From an uncultured Verrucomicrobiota bacterium (GTDB taxonomy: Bacteria > Verrucomicrobiota > Kiritimatiellia > Kiritimatiellales > Tichowtungiaceae), in the NCBI GenBank assembly GCA_903831085.1, contig CAIKWE010000020.1:57660-121659 (forward strand): a DNA stretch of 64,000 bases, in the 5' to 3' direction. The translations under genes were made by a program, and so were the position numbers. Each line of letters begins with the position of its first letter. Position 1 is the stretch's first letter. Below are positions 9,163 through 18,000 of this stretch, piece by piece. The notes beneath the pieces are model-generated. The model did not search any database. It worked only from the letters and a program-made list of their open reading frames with translations, and was not told the origin of the DNA.

Positions 9163-10107
9163 TTATTTTCCCAACTCGGCCTTGCAGAGTTCGTAGAAAT
9201 TACAGTTTTTGCATGAGGCCGGATCGGCGGCCAGTTCCCATTCCTCTTTCGGGAGCGGCGCGTTTTTGGCCCGGTCGAAGTCGACCAGATATTCCGTCAT
9301 CTCCGCCACCGAATCCTCAATGCGTGCTTCCAAGGTTTGGAAATCTTCGGCGTTCATCTGAAACGGCGCGACCTGTCCTTCGTTGAGGTATTCGACATAA
9401 AGGAATGTGTCATCCGGTTTGGCGCGGAATTTTTCGCGCGCCCAGAGCGCGTAAAGTCCAAGCTGCTCGCGGTGCGATTCTTTGACTTTGCCCGCCTTCC
9501 AGTCGTGAATATGAAACTGTCCACCGACGCGGTAGGCGTAGTCGGGAATGACATACATCTTCACGCCCTTGAACTCGATACTCTCCGGATCGCCGCCCAT
9601 ATCCGGCGTCTTTACCGGCAACTCCTGTTCGCGGGTGATTTTTCCAATCCTTGGAAGAACCTTGCCGATGAAATTGACGATACAGTTTTTGATTTGACCG
9701 CTCATTTGCTCGGCGGCGGCCTTTTCGTCGCCCATCGTTCCGTAATAATGCTCGCGCAGGCAGCAAAACTTTTTCGGGTCGGTTTTCCACTCGCCGCGCT
9801 TCGACTCGGTCCACTTCTGACGCAGGAAAAGGCGGGCGACGGTTTCGAAGGCGGTTTCGGCATCGATCGGATTACCGGCCTGATGCTGGCGCAACACACG
9901 CATGACGGAATTTTCAGCCGCCTGGCCCATCAGTCCCCAGCGGTTATCCATCTTGTTCAACTGATAGGCTTTTTTCGTCTCCGGCGAGGCGTTCTTTTCC
10001 CAGCCGCCCCACATGCCGTACTTGCTCCAGTAACGGCGGCGGCGGCACTCGTCGAAATCAGCCGCCGCGCTGAACGACCACGAAAAGGTATTTTCCAGTT
10101 TTCCCAT
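9163..10107 (-). CDS. PD-(D/E)XK nuclease-superfamily protein with Cas4/AddB-like iron-sulfur cysteines
   Basis: RecB-type nuclease fold, 314 residues from the ATG at 10107. The N-terminus FSWSFSAAADFDECRRRRYW matches the start of many Cas4/PDDEXK_1 proteins, with a single Cys. The active-site core is IPDYAYRVGGQFHIHDWKAGK (Asp ... Asp-x-Lys). Three further Cys sit at the C-terminus in SCKNCNFYELC, giving the one-plus-three arrangement that holds a 4Fe-4S cluster in Cas4, AddB and Dna2. No cas genes or CRISPR are nearby, so a general DNA-processing role is more likely. An upstream in-frame ATG at 10134 would translate dispersed-repeat sequence and is not preferred. Palindrome copies at 9327-9344 and 9639-9657 lie inside. 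Confidence 0.82.
   Translation of the reverse strand: MGKLENTFSWSFSAAADFDECRRRRYWSKYGMWGGWEKNASPETKKAYQLNKMDNRWGLMGQAAENSVMRVLRQHQAGNPIDAETAFETVARLFLRQKWTESKRGEWKTDPKKFCCLREHYYGTMGDEKAAAEQMSGQIKNCIVNFIGKVLPRIGKITREQELPVKTPDMGGDPESIEFKGVKMYVIPDYAYRVGGQFHIHDWKAGKVKESHREQLGLYALWAREKFRAKPDDTFLYVEYLNEGQVAPFQMNAEDFQTLEARIEDSVAEMTEYLVDFDRAKNAPLPKEEWELAADPASCKNCNFYELCKAELGK
9327..9344. repeat. Dispersed palindrome inside the PD-(D/E)XK gene
   Basis: TTCCAA GGT TTGGAAA; read on the minus strand as FQTLEA. Confidence 0.75.
9639..9657. repeat. Dispersed palindrome inside the PD-(D/E)XK gene
   Basis: TTTTTCCAA TCC TTGGAAG; read on the minus strand as LPRIGK, a different frame from the copy 300 bases away. 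Confidence 0.75.
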
Positions 10108-10115
10108 GCGGGAGA

Positions 10116-10169
10116 GTTTAACCACGGATGACACGGATTTACACGGATGTTTTCCAATGTTTGAAAAAT
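10116..10169. repeat. CACGGAT-type dispersed repeat joined to a palindrome copy
   Basis: TTTAACCACGGATG followed by two more CACGGAT units (10116-10149), directly abutting a palindrome copy at 10150-10169 whose right arm is TTGAAAAA. The same two elements are combined at 21605-21690. The region lies upstream of tmRNA and of the minus-strand nuclease gene. Confidence 0.7.
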
Positions 10170-10224
10170 ATCTGCGGTGTTGTGTTCCGCGCCGTTTATG
10201 CGATTATAGAGACGCCTCAAAAAA

Positions 10225-10579
10225 GGGGGTGACTGGTTTCGACGTTTAAGTTGAAGCTTCAGTGGCGTGTCGAGGATGTCGGTTGGCCTCGTTAAACCTC
10301 CGGCAAAAACAATAAGTGCCAACGAACAGTACGCACTCGCAGCCTAAATAAAGGCTCGACGTCTTCCCTCTGACACCTGCTGAGGGGATGAAGACGACGA
10401 CAGCAGGATAGTTCCAAAGCCGGGCAGCCGGACCGCGGAGCGAAACTCCAACAGGCTGCTGGCGTTCGTGATGGCCCCGTCTGCTGACAGTCACGAAGGC
10501 GAGACCTTAAAGGCAGACTACACACGTAGAAGCTGTTGTGACGCTTGGGCGGACGGGGGTTCGATTCCCCCCACCTCCA
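10225..10579 (+). ncRNA. ssrA: Transfer-messenger RNA (tmRNA)
   Basis: Rescues stalled ribosomes. The 5' end GGGGGTGACTGGTTTCGAC is the standard tmRNA opening, and GGGGGTG pairs with CACCTCC at 10572-10578 to form the acceptor stem, with a T-arm GGGGGTTCGATTCCCCC just before it. The tag frame is 10318-10347 and encodes ANEQYALAA followed by TAA. The 3' CCA is not encoded. Single-piece form, about 355 bases. A TATAGA at 10205-10210 could be the -10 box, but no convincing -35 is at standard spacing. Confidence 0.96.
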
Positions 10580-10611
10580 TGCTTCCGCCCCGCCGGGCGG
10601 GAGCTTTCAGT

Positions 10612-10693
10612 CAACAATGCTCAATATTCAATTTCCAATTCACGAGTCGGGAGATTTGATCACTGAGGATTGAGTGTTGAATATTGAAAGTTC
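10612..10693. repeat. AT-rich inverted repeat (CAATATTCAA type)
   Basis: A left arm CTCAATATTCAATTTCCAA (about 10620-10638) and a right arm TTGAGTGTTGAATATTGAAAG (about 10670-10689) are near reverse complements. The element fills the gap between tmRNA and the convergent cardiolipin synthase gene, preceded by a GC-rich hairpin CCCGCCGGGCGGG near 10588-10601 that could terminate tmRNA. Confidence 0.65.
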
Positions 10694-10718
10694 TCCTGGC
10701 CTTTCCACCACTCCATTC

Positions 10719-12194
10719 TCAGAGCATCGGTGTCATGAGGGCGGCGAGGTTTTCGATCAGGCGGCGGTGTGCCGGCCGGTTCTGCCAATCGGCGAGAATG
10801 ACCTCATCGCTGGAATTGATGTCTTCGTGGATGATGCATTTCATGGCATCGGCAAATTCGGCGCTGTAGACGGCGAGGGAGGTTTCGTAATTGAGGGTGA
10901 GGCTGCGCACATCGAGATTCGCTGTTCCGACGAGGGCGAATTCTCCGTCGATGACCAGCGCCTTGGCGTGCATGAAAGGCGGACGGCGCTCAAAAATACG
11001 CACTCCCGCCAGCAGGAGTTCTTCGTAGAGTGCGTGGCTGGCGAACCCGGCATAGAAGTGGTTGTTTTCTTTCGGCACGACGAGACACACATCCACACCG
11101 CGCAAAGCGGCGGAACGCAGGGCGCGCAGGATATCCTCCGGCGGCACGAAATAAGGTGTGACGGCCAGGATCTGTTTTTTCGCGAGGATGATACTGTTGA
11201 AGAAGCTTTCGGTGGCGACGTCTTCAGCGGTGGATGGGCCGCTGTTGATGAGGCGCGCGGTGACGGTTCCGGCGGATTCGGCGTGCGGGAAATACTGTTC
11301 GGTGAGGAGTGTTCCCAAAGATTCTTCGGTGATGAAGTACCAGTCGCGCAGGAAGGAATACTGCAGTTCCTGCACGACGGGGCCCTTGGCTTCGAAGTGG
11401 TAATCGCGGATGGGGCCGTTCTTGTGAGTCGAGATGTTTTCGTCGTGAATATTGACTCCGCCGAAAAAGGCGCAGGTTCCATCGACGACCAGCGTTTTGC
11501 GGTGATTGCGCAGGTTGATCTGAAACTGGCGTTTAAGCGGGTTGGCCTGCGTCCAGCCAGCGACTTGAAAGTTCGGAACCTTCCGGGCTTTGCCGAAGAG
11601 TCCGCCGAAGTGGGCGAGAGTGGAGCCGAAGCGGTCGTAAAGCAGGCGTACCTGTACGCCTTGTTCGGCTTTGGCAACGAGGGCGTCCATGAACTCGCGG
11701 CCGATGGTGTCGTTGCCGATAATGAAACTCTGAAGGTGAATGTGATGTTTGGCGCTACGGATGGCTTTCAGCATACGCGGGTAGGCTTCATCGCCATTCA
11801 CCAGGGGAATCAGCCGGTTGCCGGAAAGGGCCGGATGATCGGGAATGAGAGCATTGAGTGTCCGGTTTAATTCACGCTGGAATTCATTTTCGGCGGGTGT
11901 GCCGGTCAGGTTGTGCCAGTAGGCGCGCGGCGCGGCGGTCTGAGTGCCTTTGCGGGTTTCCAGCACATGCTCATCCGCGAGGAATTTCAGGTAGCCCCGG
12001 TCGCCGACGCGGTCAACGCCAAAGCTGAGATATAAAAGCGGTCCAATGGCTGGAAACGACCAGGCGGTGAAGATCCAGAGAAGAGTGGAGCTGGCGTTGC
12101 GGCGGCGCTGAAGGCAGTGGAAGGTGACGAGCACGAAGGCGGTCAGATGGAAGATCCATCCGATCGTCCATAAGATGTGCTGGCTCATGTGCAT
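10719..12194 (-). CDS. cls: Cardiolipin synthase (phospholipase D type)
   Basis: Condenses two phosphatidylglycerols to cardiolipin at the inner membrane. 491 residues: two N-terminal membrane helices (about residues 5-25 and 35-60), then two phospholipase D domains with HKD motifs HRKTLVVDGTCAFFGG and HAKALVIDGEFALVGTANLD. A nearby in-frame ATG at 12188 is an equally good start. It lies 8 bases downstream of metX, so it may be read from the metY-metX transcript. A weak palindrome copy at 12042-12058 is translated as FPAIGP. Confidence 0.94.
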   Translation of the reverse strand: MHMSQHILWTIGWIFHLTAFVLVTFHCLQRRRNASSTLLWIFTAWSFPAIGPLLYLSFGVDRVGDRGYLKFLADEHVLETRKGTQTAAPRAYWHNLTGTPAENEFQRELNRTLNALIPDHPALSGNRLIPLVNGDEAYPRMLKAIRSAKHHIHLQSFIIGNDTIGREFMDALVAKAEQGVQVRLLYDRFGSTLAHFGGLFGKARKVPNFQVAGWTQANPLKRQFQINLRNHRKTLVVDGTCAFFGGVNIHDENISTHKNGPIRDYHFEAKGPVVQELQYSFLRDWYFITEESLGTLLTEQYFPHAESAGTVTARLINSGPSTAEDVATESFFNSIILAKKQILAVTPYFVPPEDILRALRSAALRGVDVCLVVPKENNHFYAGFASHALYEELLLAGVRIFERRPPFMHAKALVIDGEFALVGTANLDVRSLTLNYETSLAVYSAEFADAMKCIIHEDINSSDEVILADWQNRPAHRRLIENLAALMTPML

Positions 12195-12201
12195 GGAAAT
12201 C

Positions 12202-13332
12202 TCAACCGTTCAGCGCTTCCCGGATTCCTTTTTCATACAGGTGCGGCTCCAGCAGGAAGGAGTCATGCCCTTTATCGGAATGCACGGTGATATGGTTGAC
12301 CGGAACGTGACCTTCTTCGAGTTTCTTCCGGTAGTATTCCTGCTCCTCCGGATAGAAGCAGTAATCATCGTCAATCGTGAAAAGGGTGTAGCGCTGGTGC
12401 CGGCAGTTTTTAAACAGAGTGGCATAATCCGGCGCGCCGGAGTCGCGCAGCAGATGATAGTCCGACCACGCGGCGATGATCTGCAGATAGGTGTTGGCGT
12501 CGAAACGCCGTACCAGTTTGCGTCCCTGATGCAGGATGTAGGACTCCAGCGGGGTGCAGACTTTGTACCACGAAAACTCGTCGTACTCCTGCTCCCAGCG
12601 GTTCTGGGCACGTGCTTCGATGAAGTCGAGCGAAACGAAAGTTTTATGCGAAATCATCCGCGCCAGCGCCAGACCGCGCACCGGCGGTTCGCCGTCATAG
12701 TAATCACCGTTACGGAAGTTCGGATCGTTTTCAATGGCGAGAATCTGCTCGATGTTATGGGCGCGGATCAGCGTGGTCGGCTCAATGCTGGATGCAATGG
12801 CGATGATCCGGTCAGTGATCTGCGGGTAGCGTACCGCCAGATTGGAGATGAGCATGCCGCCAAGTGACGCGCCGATGGCGGCGTGCAGTTTTTTGATGCC
12901 GAGATGCGCGAGAAGCGGAAGCTGGGAGTCAACGATGTCGCTGAAGTGAATGCGCGGGAAACTTCCCCCGTAGGGTTTACCGTTGGCAGGGTTAATCGAA
13001 GAGGGGCCGGTGCTGCCGTAGCATCCGCCGAAATAATTGACGCAGATGACAAAGAACCGGTTGGTATCCACAATCTTTTCCGGTCCAAGGTAGTCATCCC
13101 ACCAGCCGGTCTGACATTCCGTATTCCATCGTTCGCCGATGCCGGGCACGGCGGGATTGAAGCCAGCGGCGTGCTGCGAGCCGGACAGGGCGTGAAACAA
13201 CAGAATCGCATTGTCGCGCTTTTCGTTGAGCGCGCCATACGTTTCATACGCCAGCGTGACGGGGCCGAAGGTGATTCCGCTCCGTAACGTCAGCGAGTCG
13301 TAGGCGAAGAACTGTGTTTCAACTGTTTTCAT
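12202..13332 (-). CDS. metX: Homoserine O-acetyltransferase
   Basis: Alpha/beta-hydrolase acyltransferase that makes O-acyl-homoserine for direct sulfhydrylation; 376 residues. Nucleophile elbow GASLGGM, family block NGKPYGGSFPRIHFSD, NDPNFRNGDYYDGEPP and the catalytic His in SDKGHDSFLLEP. Acetyl versus succinyl use cannot be told from sequence alone, but pairing with metY favours O-acetylhomoserine. It follows metY on the minus strand across a 94-base gap that holds an AT-rich inverted repeat. Confidence 0.94.
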   Translation of the reverse strand: MKTVETQFFAYDSLTLRSGITFGPVTLAYETYGALNEKRDNAILLFHALSGSQHAAGFNPAVPGIGERWNTECQTGWWDDYLGPEKIVDTNRFFVICVNYFGGCYGSTGPSSINPANGKPYGGSFPRIHFSDIVDSQLPLLAHLGIKKLHAAIGASLGGMLISNLAVRYPQITDRIIAIASSIEPTTLIRAHNIEQILAIENDPNFRNGDYYDGEPPVRGLALARMISHKTFVSLDFIEARAQNRWEQEYDEFSWYKVCTPLESYILHQGRKLVRRFDANTYLQIIAAWSDYHLLRDSGAPDYATLFKNCRHQRYTLFTIDDDYCFYPEEQEYYRKKLEEGHVPVNHITVHSDKGHDSFLLEPHLYEKGIREALNG

Positions 13333-13344
13333 AGGACGAAAGAA

Positions 13345-13423
13345 ATATGAACTATGAACGATGAACTATGGAAGCGGTATTTTCACCGAATCCATATTCA
13401 TCATTCATAATTCATAGCTCATC
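13345..13423. repeat. AT-rich inverted repeat built of ATGAACTATGAA-like units
   Basis: Left arm 13345-13371 (units like ATGAACTATGAACGATGAAC) and right arm 13392-13423 (TTCATCATTCATAATTCATA type) are imperfect reverse complements separated by about 20 bases. It occupies nearly the whole metY-metX gap and could form a long hairpin in the mRNA. Confidence 0.7.
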
Positions 13424-13426
13424 TTT

Positions 13427-14701
13427 CTATTTCAGCGCCTGTTTGAGATCGGCGAGAATATCGTCGATGTGCTCCAGACCGACCGACAGGCGGACAAGGC
13501 CGGGCGTGATTCCGCCTTCCTCCTGCTGTGCGGCTGTGAGTTGCGAGTGCGTCGTGGTCGCCGGATGAATCGCCAGGCTCTTCGCGTCGCCGACGTTGGC
13601 GAGATGCGAGAAGAGCTGAAGCTTTTCAATAAACTTCTTGCCGGCCTGTTCGCCGCCTTTGACTTCGAACACCACCGTTGCGCCGAAACCGTTTTTGAAC
13701 AGCTTCTTCGCGATTTTGTGTGACGGATGGCTTTCGAGCCCCGGGAAGCGGACCCATTCGACCTCGCTCTGTTTTTCAAGGAACTTTGCGACCGCCAGCG
13801 CGTTTTCGCCGTGACGCTCCATGCGCAGAGCCAGCGTTTCAATTCCTTGCAGGAACTGCCACGCGTTGTCGGGCGAAAGACACGCGCCGAGATTGCGCAG
13901 CGGCACCAGCCTCATCCGCAGGATGTAGGCCAGCGGACGGAGCCCGTCGGGCAGATCAATGGCGTAGCGGATGCCGTGATAGCTTTCATCCGGCTCGGAG
14001 AGCAGGGGATGCTTGCCGGTCGCCCAGTTGAATTTGCCGGAATCCACCACGATACCGCCGATACCGTTTCCGTGTCCGCCCAGCCATTTGGTGAGCGAGT
14101 GCACAACGATATCCGCGCCGTGTTCGATTGGACGCAGCAGGTGCGGCGTGGTGAAGGTGCTGTCCACAATCAGCGGCAGGCCGTGGGCGTGCGCGATTTT
14201 CGAGATCGCTTCAATGTCGGAAACGTCGAGCGACGGATTGCCAATGGTCTCAGTGTAGAGCGCCTTCGTCTTGGCTGTGATCGCCTTGGCGAAGTTTTGC
14301 GGATCGGTCGGATCGACAAACTTCACCTTGATACCCAGCTGCGGCAGGATGTTGTTGAACTGCGTATAGGTTCCGCCGTAGAGGTTGCTCGACGACACAA
14401 TCTCATCGCCCGCCTGAGCGAGATTGATGATGCTGTAGAAGATCGCCGCTGTGCCGGACGCGAGCGCCAAAGCACCGGCGCCGCCTTCGAGCGCGGCGAC
14501 GCGCTGTTCGAGTACATCGTTCGTCGGGTTCATCAGCCGCGTGTAAATGTTGCCCAGCTCTTTCAAGCCGAACAGATTTGCGGCGTGCTCCGTGTCCCGG
14601 AAGACATAAGCACTGGTTCTGTAAACCGGAACCGCACAGCTGCCTGTGGAGTCCGGGGTGTAGCCGGCATGAAGTGCCAGCGTTTCTGTTTTCTTACTCA
14701 T
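13427..14701 (-). CDS. metY: O-acetylhomoserine sulfhydrylase (PLP)
   Basis: Cys/Met-metabolism PLP enzyme that makes homocysteine from O-acetylhomoserine and sulfide; 424 residues, the usual size for MetY. The PLP lysine is in VHSLTKWLGGHGNGIGG, and the substrate/PLP blocks TPDSTGSCAVPVYRTSAYVF, SGTAAIFYSIINLAQAGDE and IGNPSLDVSDIEAI are present. It is preceded by a probable SAM riboswitch and a hairpin that covers its ribosome site, and followed by metX. GAGAGGG 8 bases before the ATG is the ribosome site. Confidence 0.94.
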   Translation of the reverse strand: MSKKTETLALHAGYTPDSTGSCAVPVYRTSAYVFRDTEHAANLFGLKELGNIYTRLMNPTNDVLEQRVAALEGGAGALALASGTAAIFYSIINLAQAGDEIVSSSNLYGGTYTQFNNILPQLGIKVKFVDPTDPQNFAKAITAKTKALYTETIGNPSLDVSDIEAISKIAHAHGLPLIVDSTFTTPHLLRPIEHGADIVVHSLTKWLGGHGNGIGGIVVDSGKFNWATGKHPLLSEPDESYHGIRYAIDLPDGLRPLAYILRMRLVPLRNLGACLSPDNAWQFLQGIETLALRMERHGENALAVAKFLEKQSEVEWVRFPGLESHPSHKIAKKLFKNGFGATVVFEVKGGEQAGKKFIEKLQLFSHLANVGDAKSLAIHPATTTHSQLTAAQQEEGGITPGLVRLSVGLEHIDDILADLKQALK

Positions 14702-14707
14702 TTCTGT

Positions 14708-14744
14708 CCCTCTCTTTCTTAAGTCTACTTCGAAACAGAGAGGG
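14708..14744 (-). promoter_or_regulatory. Ribosome-site-sequestering hairpin of the metY leader
   Basis: On the minus strand CCCTCTCT (14744-14737) pairs perfectly with AGAGAGGG (14715-14708), and the second arm is the metY Shine-Dalgarno. This is the expected expression platform for translational control by the upstream SAM aptamer. The first arm could alternatively pair with GAGAGGCG in the aptamer, giving an on/off switch; that alternative is inference. Confidence 0.65.
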
Positions 14745-14769
14745 CGGAGGTGAGATGCGGTTGACCATC

Positions 14770-14865
14770 AACTTTCCCCTTGCGGGGCGCATCGCCTTTT
14801 GCCAGGCCGTGGCACCTTTGGTTGTCAGGTTGCCGGGCGTTTACTTCACGCCTCTCTGAATGCAT
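14770..14865 (-). promoter_or_regulatory. Probable SAM riboswitch (SAM-I/SAM-IV clan variant)
   Basis: Read on the minus strand the leader shows the SAM-I clan core: GAGAGGCG, hairpin GGCGT-N7-ACGCC (14852-14836), then CGGCAACC (GGCAACC at 14834-14828) and AAGGTGCCA (GGTGCC at 14816-14811), which pair with an A bulge as P3 does in SAM-I. GCATT (14863-14859) pairs with GATGC (14793-14789) as P1. A following CCCC-GCAA-GGGG hairpin resembles the extra P5 of SAM-IV types. It is shorter than classical SAM-I. Position before metY-metX fits feedback by SAM. Confidence 0.72.
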
Positions 14866-14954
14866 GAGGCGGAACATACGCTTTCTTTTATGACTGTCAA
14901 ATAAAAATCTGACGAAAAGGATAACCAATAACGGATTATATTTTTCAGCCTTTG

Positions 14955-15002
14955 TTTCCAATGGTTGGAAAAGCCGAATGAAATATTTCCAAACCTTGGA
15001 AA
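14955..15002. repeat. Two dispersed palindromes upstream of the TPR-LptD gene
   Basis: TTTCCAA TGG TTGGAAAA at 14955-14972 and TTTCCAA ACC TTGGAAA at 14986-15002, about 30 bases apart. They lie in the divergent region between the metY leader and the TPR-LptD gene, 50-100 bases before its start. Confidence 0.85.
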
Positions 15003-15054
15003 CATGGGCTTCGCTCTTGCCAAGGCGGAGAGGCTTCCGTACTCTTTGGCGGAT

Positions 15055-18000
15055 ATGAATTTAAAGAAGAACGGCACTTTTTTCGCGGGCCTCCTGATGG
15101 CCCTCGTATGTTTTGCCGTGACCGGCTGTTCGACGGCCATGCCGTACAAGGAAACCCGTTCCGGCAACTATCTTTACCTCAATCCGTTCAGCTATAAACC
15201 CGCAACGCCGCAGGATCACTTGAACTATGCCATGGATCTCAAGAAACGCGGGCATACCACAAGCGCGCGGAAGCAGTTTGAGATTCTTGTGAAACGCTGG
15301 CCCGACAGCGCTGAAGCGGCGACTGCCAAGCAGGCGGTGGCTGACATCTATTTTGAGCAGGGAAAAAATAAAAAGGCGTTCACCGCCTATGAAGAGCTGA
15401 TTCAGCAGTACTACACCAACATTAAGGATTACAACGCGATCCTCGATCGGCAGTACACGCTTGCAGCGAAAGAAATGGATCGCAAACGGATGCGCTGGCT
15501 TTTTGGCGGCTACCGCGCTCCCGAACAGGCTGTGCCGTTATTTGAATCCATCATCAAAAATGCGCCGCAATGGGAACGTGCGCCTGAGATGCAATACATG
15601 ATCGGCCAGGCCTATCAGAAGAACAACGATCAGGAGCTGGCCGTCGTTGCCTATTCAACGGTCGAATACCGCTATCCGGACAGTTCGTTCGCTGAAAAAG
15701 CGGGTATCGCAAAAATTGAAAGTTTTAAAAATCTGGTTGAGTCCACACCGTACAGTTTAGAAATCCGCGAACAGGCACAACTTTCCGCTAGAATGTTTCC
15801 GGAACTCTACACGAACTCACAGCATCTGGCTGAGGCGCAGGCGTTCAGTAAGCAGTTGCATAATACGTCCGCCGAATATTATTACGAAATCGGCCGCTTT
15901 TACGAACGGGTGCCGCGTCCGCCGCAAAACGGATCCGCCGCGATTTATTACAACAAGGTGATCAAGAACTACGGTGACACCGAATACGCCGCCAAAGCCG
16001 CGGCGCGTCTGCGCGTGCTTTTCCCGTCCGGCCAAGCTCGGCTGGCCGACGGCACTCTGGCTCCGATTGTTCCTGTGGTTAATGCCGAACCCGGCACGGC
16101 TGCGGGCGGCGTGGATATCCGCGTGGGCGGAGGCCGTGCACAGGTACGGACGCTTCCGGAACGACTGTCCACCGATCCGGATGCGATTGAAATCACCGCA
16201 GACCGGATGGAATATTCCGGTGACCTGCTTATTGGCGATGGCAACGTCGCTGTTCAGCAGAAGGGTGCCAGCCTTCAGGCTGACCACGTGACCGTGAATT
16301 CGCAGACGGGAGAGATCAGAGCCAACGGCAACATTCTGATGATTCGCGACGGTACCCGTTGGGAAGGTCAGGAGCTGGTTTACAACTATAAGACGCGCGA
16401 AGGCACCTTTGGAAAATCCTTCATGTATTTTGAGCCGGCCTACATCACTGCCGAGAAAACCGAGCGTATTTCGACCAACGAATTTCTCATGCACAATGCG
16501 ATGGTCACCACGTGCTCCGGTGAAAACCCGACCGTCTATGCCAAAGCAAAAGAAGTACGCGTCATTAATGATGGCGGCAAAGAAGGCGCCTTAGTCAAGG
16601 GCAAGCACGTCACATTTTATGTCGGGCCGGTTCCCGTCTTTTACACGCCGTATTACGAACGCCGCATCGGTGGGGACAGCGTCTTTAATGTTATCGTGGG
16701 TTATGGCGGAGACTTCGGAGCCTTCATCAAGACGCGCACCACCTTGCATCCAACGGAGTGGCTCACCTCCAAAACGCATCTCGATCTCTACTCTCAGCGC
16801 GGCCTTGGCCTGGGTCAGGATTTTATATGGAAAACACCGCGCGGCGGCGGCAAGATCGAGACGTATTACATCAATGACAATGACCCGAAAAACAATCATG
16901 ACATGACGTCTTATCAGAACCTGGTTGATTCGCAGCGGTACCGCATCAAGCTGACCGACCGTGAGCAGATTAACCGCGAAACCTATTTCGCCACCAAACT
17001 GAATTGGCTGAGCGATCCGTTAATTACCAGAGACTTTTTCAGTAGAGAGTACAAGAACGAAGCCAATCCTGAAAATTATGCGGTCGTGCAGCACTCTGCC
17101 GAAGACCATGCCGCCAGTCTGCGCGTCGACCACCGCCTGAATGACTTCTACACTACCGTTAACCGTGTGCCCGAGATGACGTACGACCAGTACCGCTCGC
17201 GACTCGGCGACTCACCGTTCTATTTCGAGAGCCAAAACAATCTCTCCTTCCTGGAATTGCAGAACTCATCAACTAACGTCCCGATGCCCAACGACTATCG
17301 CGCCGGTCGGTTTGACACCTATAACCAGCTCTTCCTTCCGCTGCGCTTCAAGGACTTCGTCAATGTCATTCCGCGCGCCGGCTACCGAGGAACCTTCTAC
17401 AGCGACACCGGCACGGACGCGACGGACTCGGCAAAGTATCGCCAGATATTCGAACTCGGCACGCTGACTTCCTTTAAAGCGTACAAAACGCTTACGGATA
17501 AGAGCGGATTCTACGGCGACGGCCTTCGCCATGTTGTCGAGCCGTACGCCGACTACAGCTGGCGCGCCAAGCCGAATTTAGAACCGGAAGACCTCCCCCA
17601 GTTTGACGGCATTGATACGCTCGACAAACAGAACGATGTTCGCTTTGGCATCCGCAACTTCCTGCAGACCAAACGCGGGGCCAAACGGATTGTTAACTTC
17701 CTGGACAGTGATGTGTACACCACTTATCGCCTGGATCCGGCAACCGGCGAAAGAAGTTTCAGTAATCTGGTCGCCGCCGCGGAAATGAGTCTGACCGACC
17801 ACTTCTCCATCCATTCAGATATCGAATACAACTATTACACCCACAAACTGACACCCGCCAACGCGCGTCTGAAATACGTTACCGACGACCAGAGCGAATA
17901 CAGCTTTGAATACCGCTATTTGGACGGTACCCGTGAGCTCTTTACGCCGCGCGTCAAACTCTTCCCGAATAACAAATGGTCCTATGAGGCCTCCGCCAGC

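Noticed and set aside
10246..10659. Small open frames within and beside tmRNA
   Set aside because: The region folds as tmRNA; the frames have no support other than being open.
14725..15167. Minus-strand open frames in the metY leader
   Set aside because: They overlap the riboswitch and the lptD start without any ribosome site or motif.
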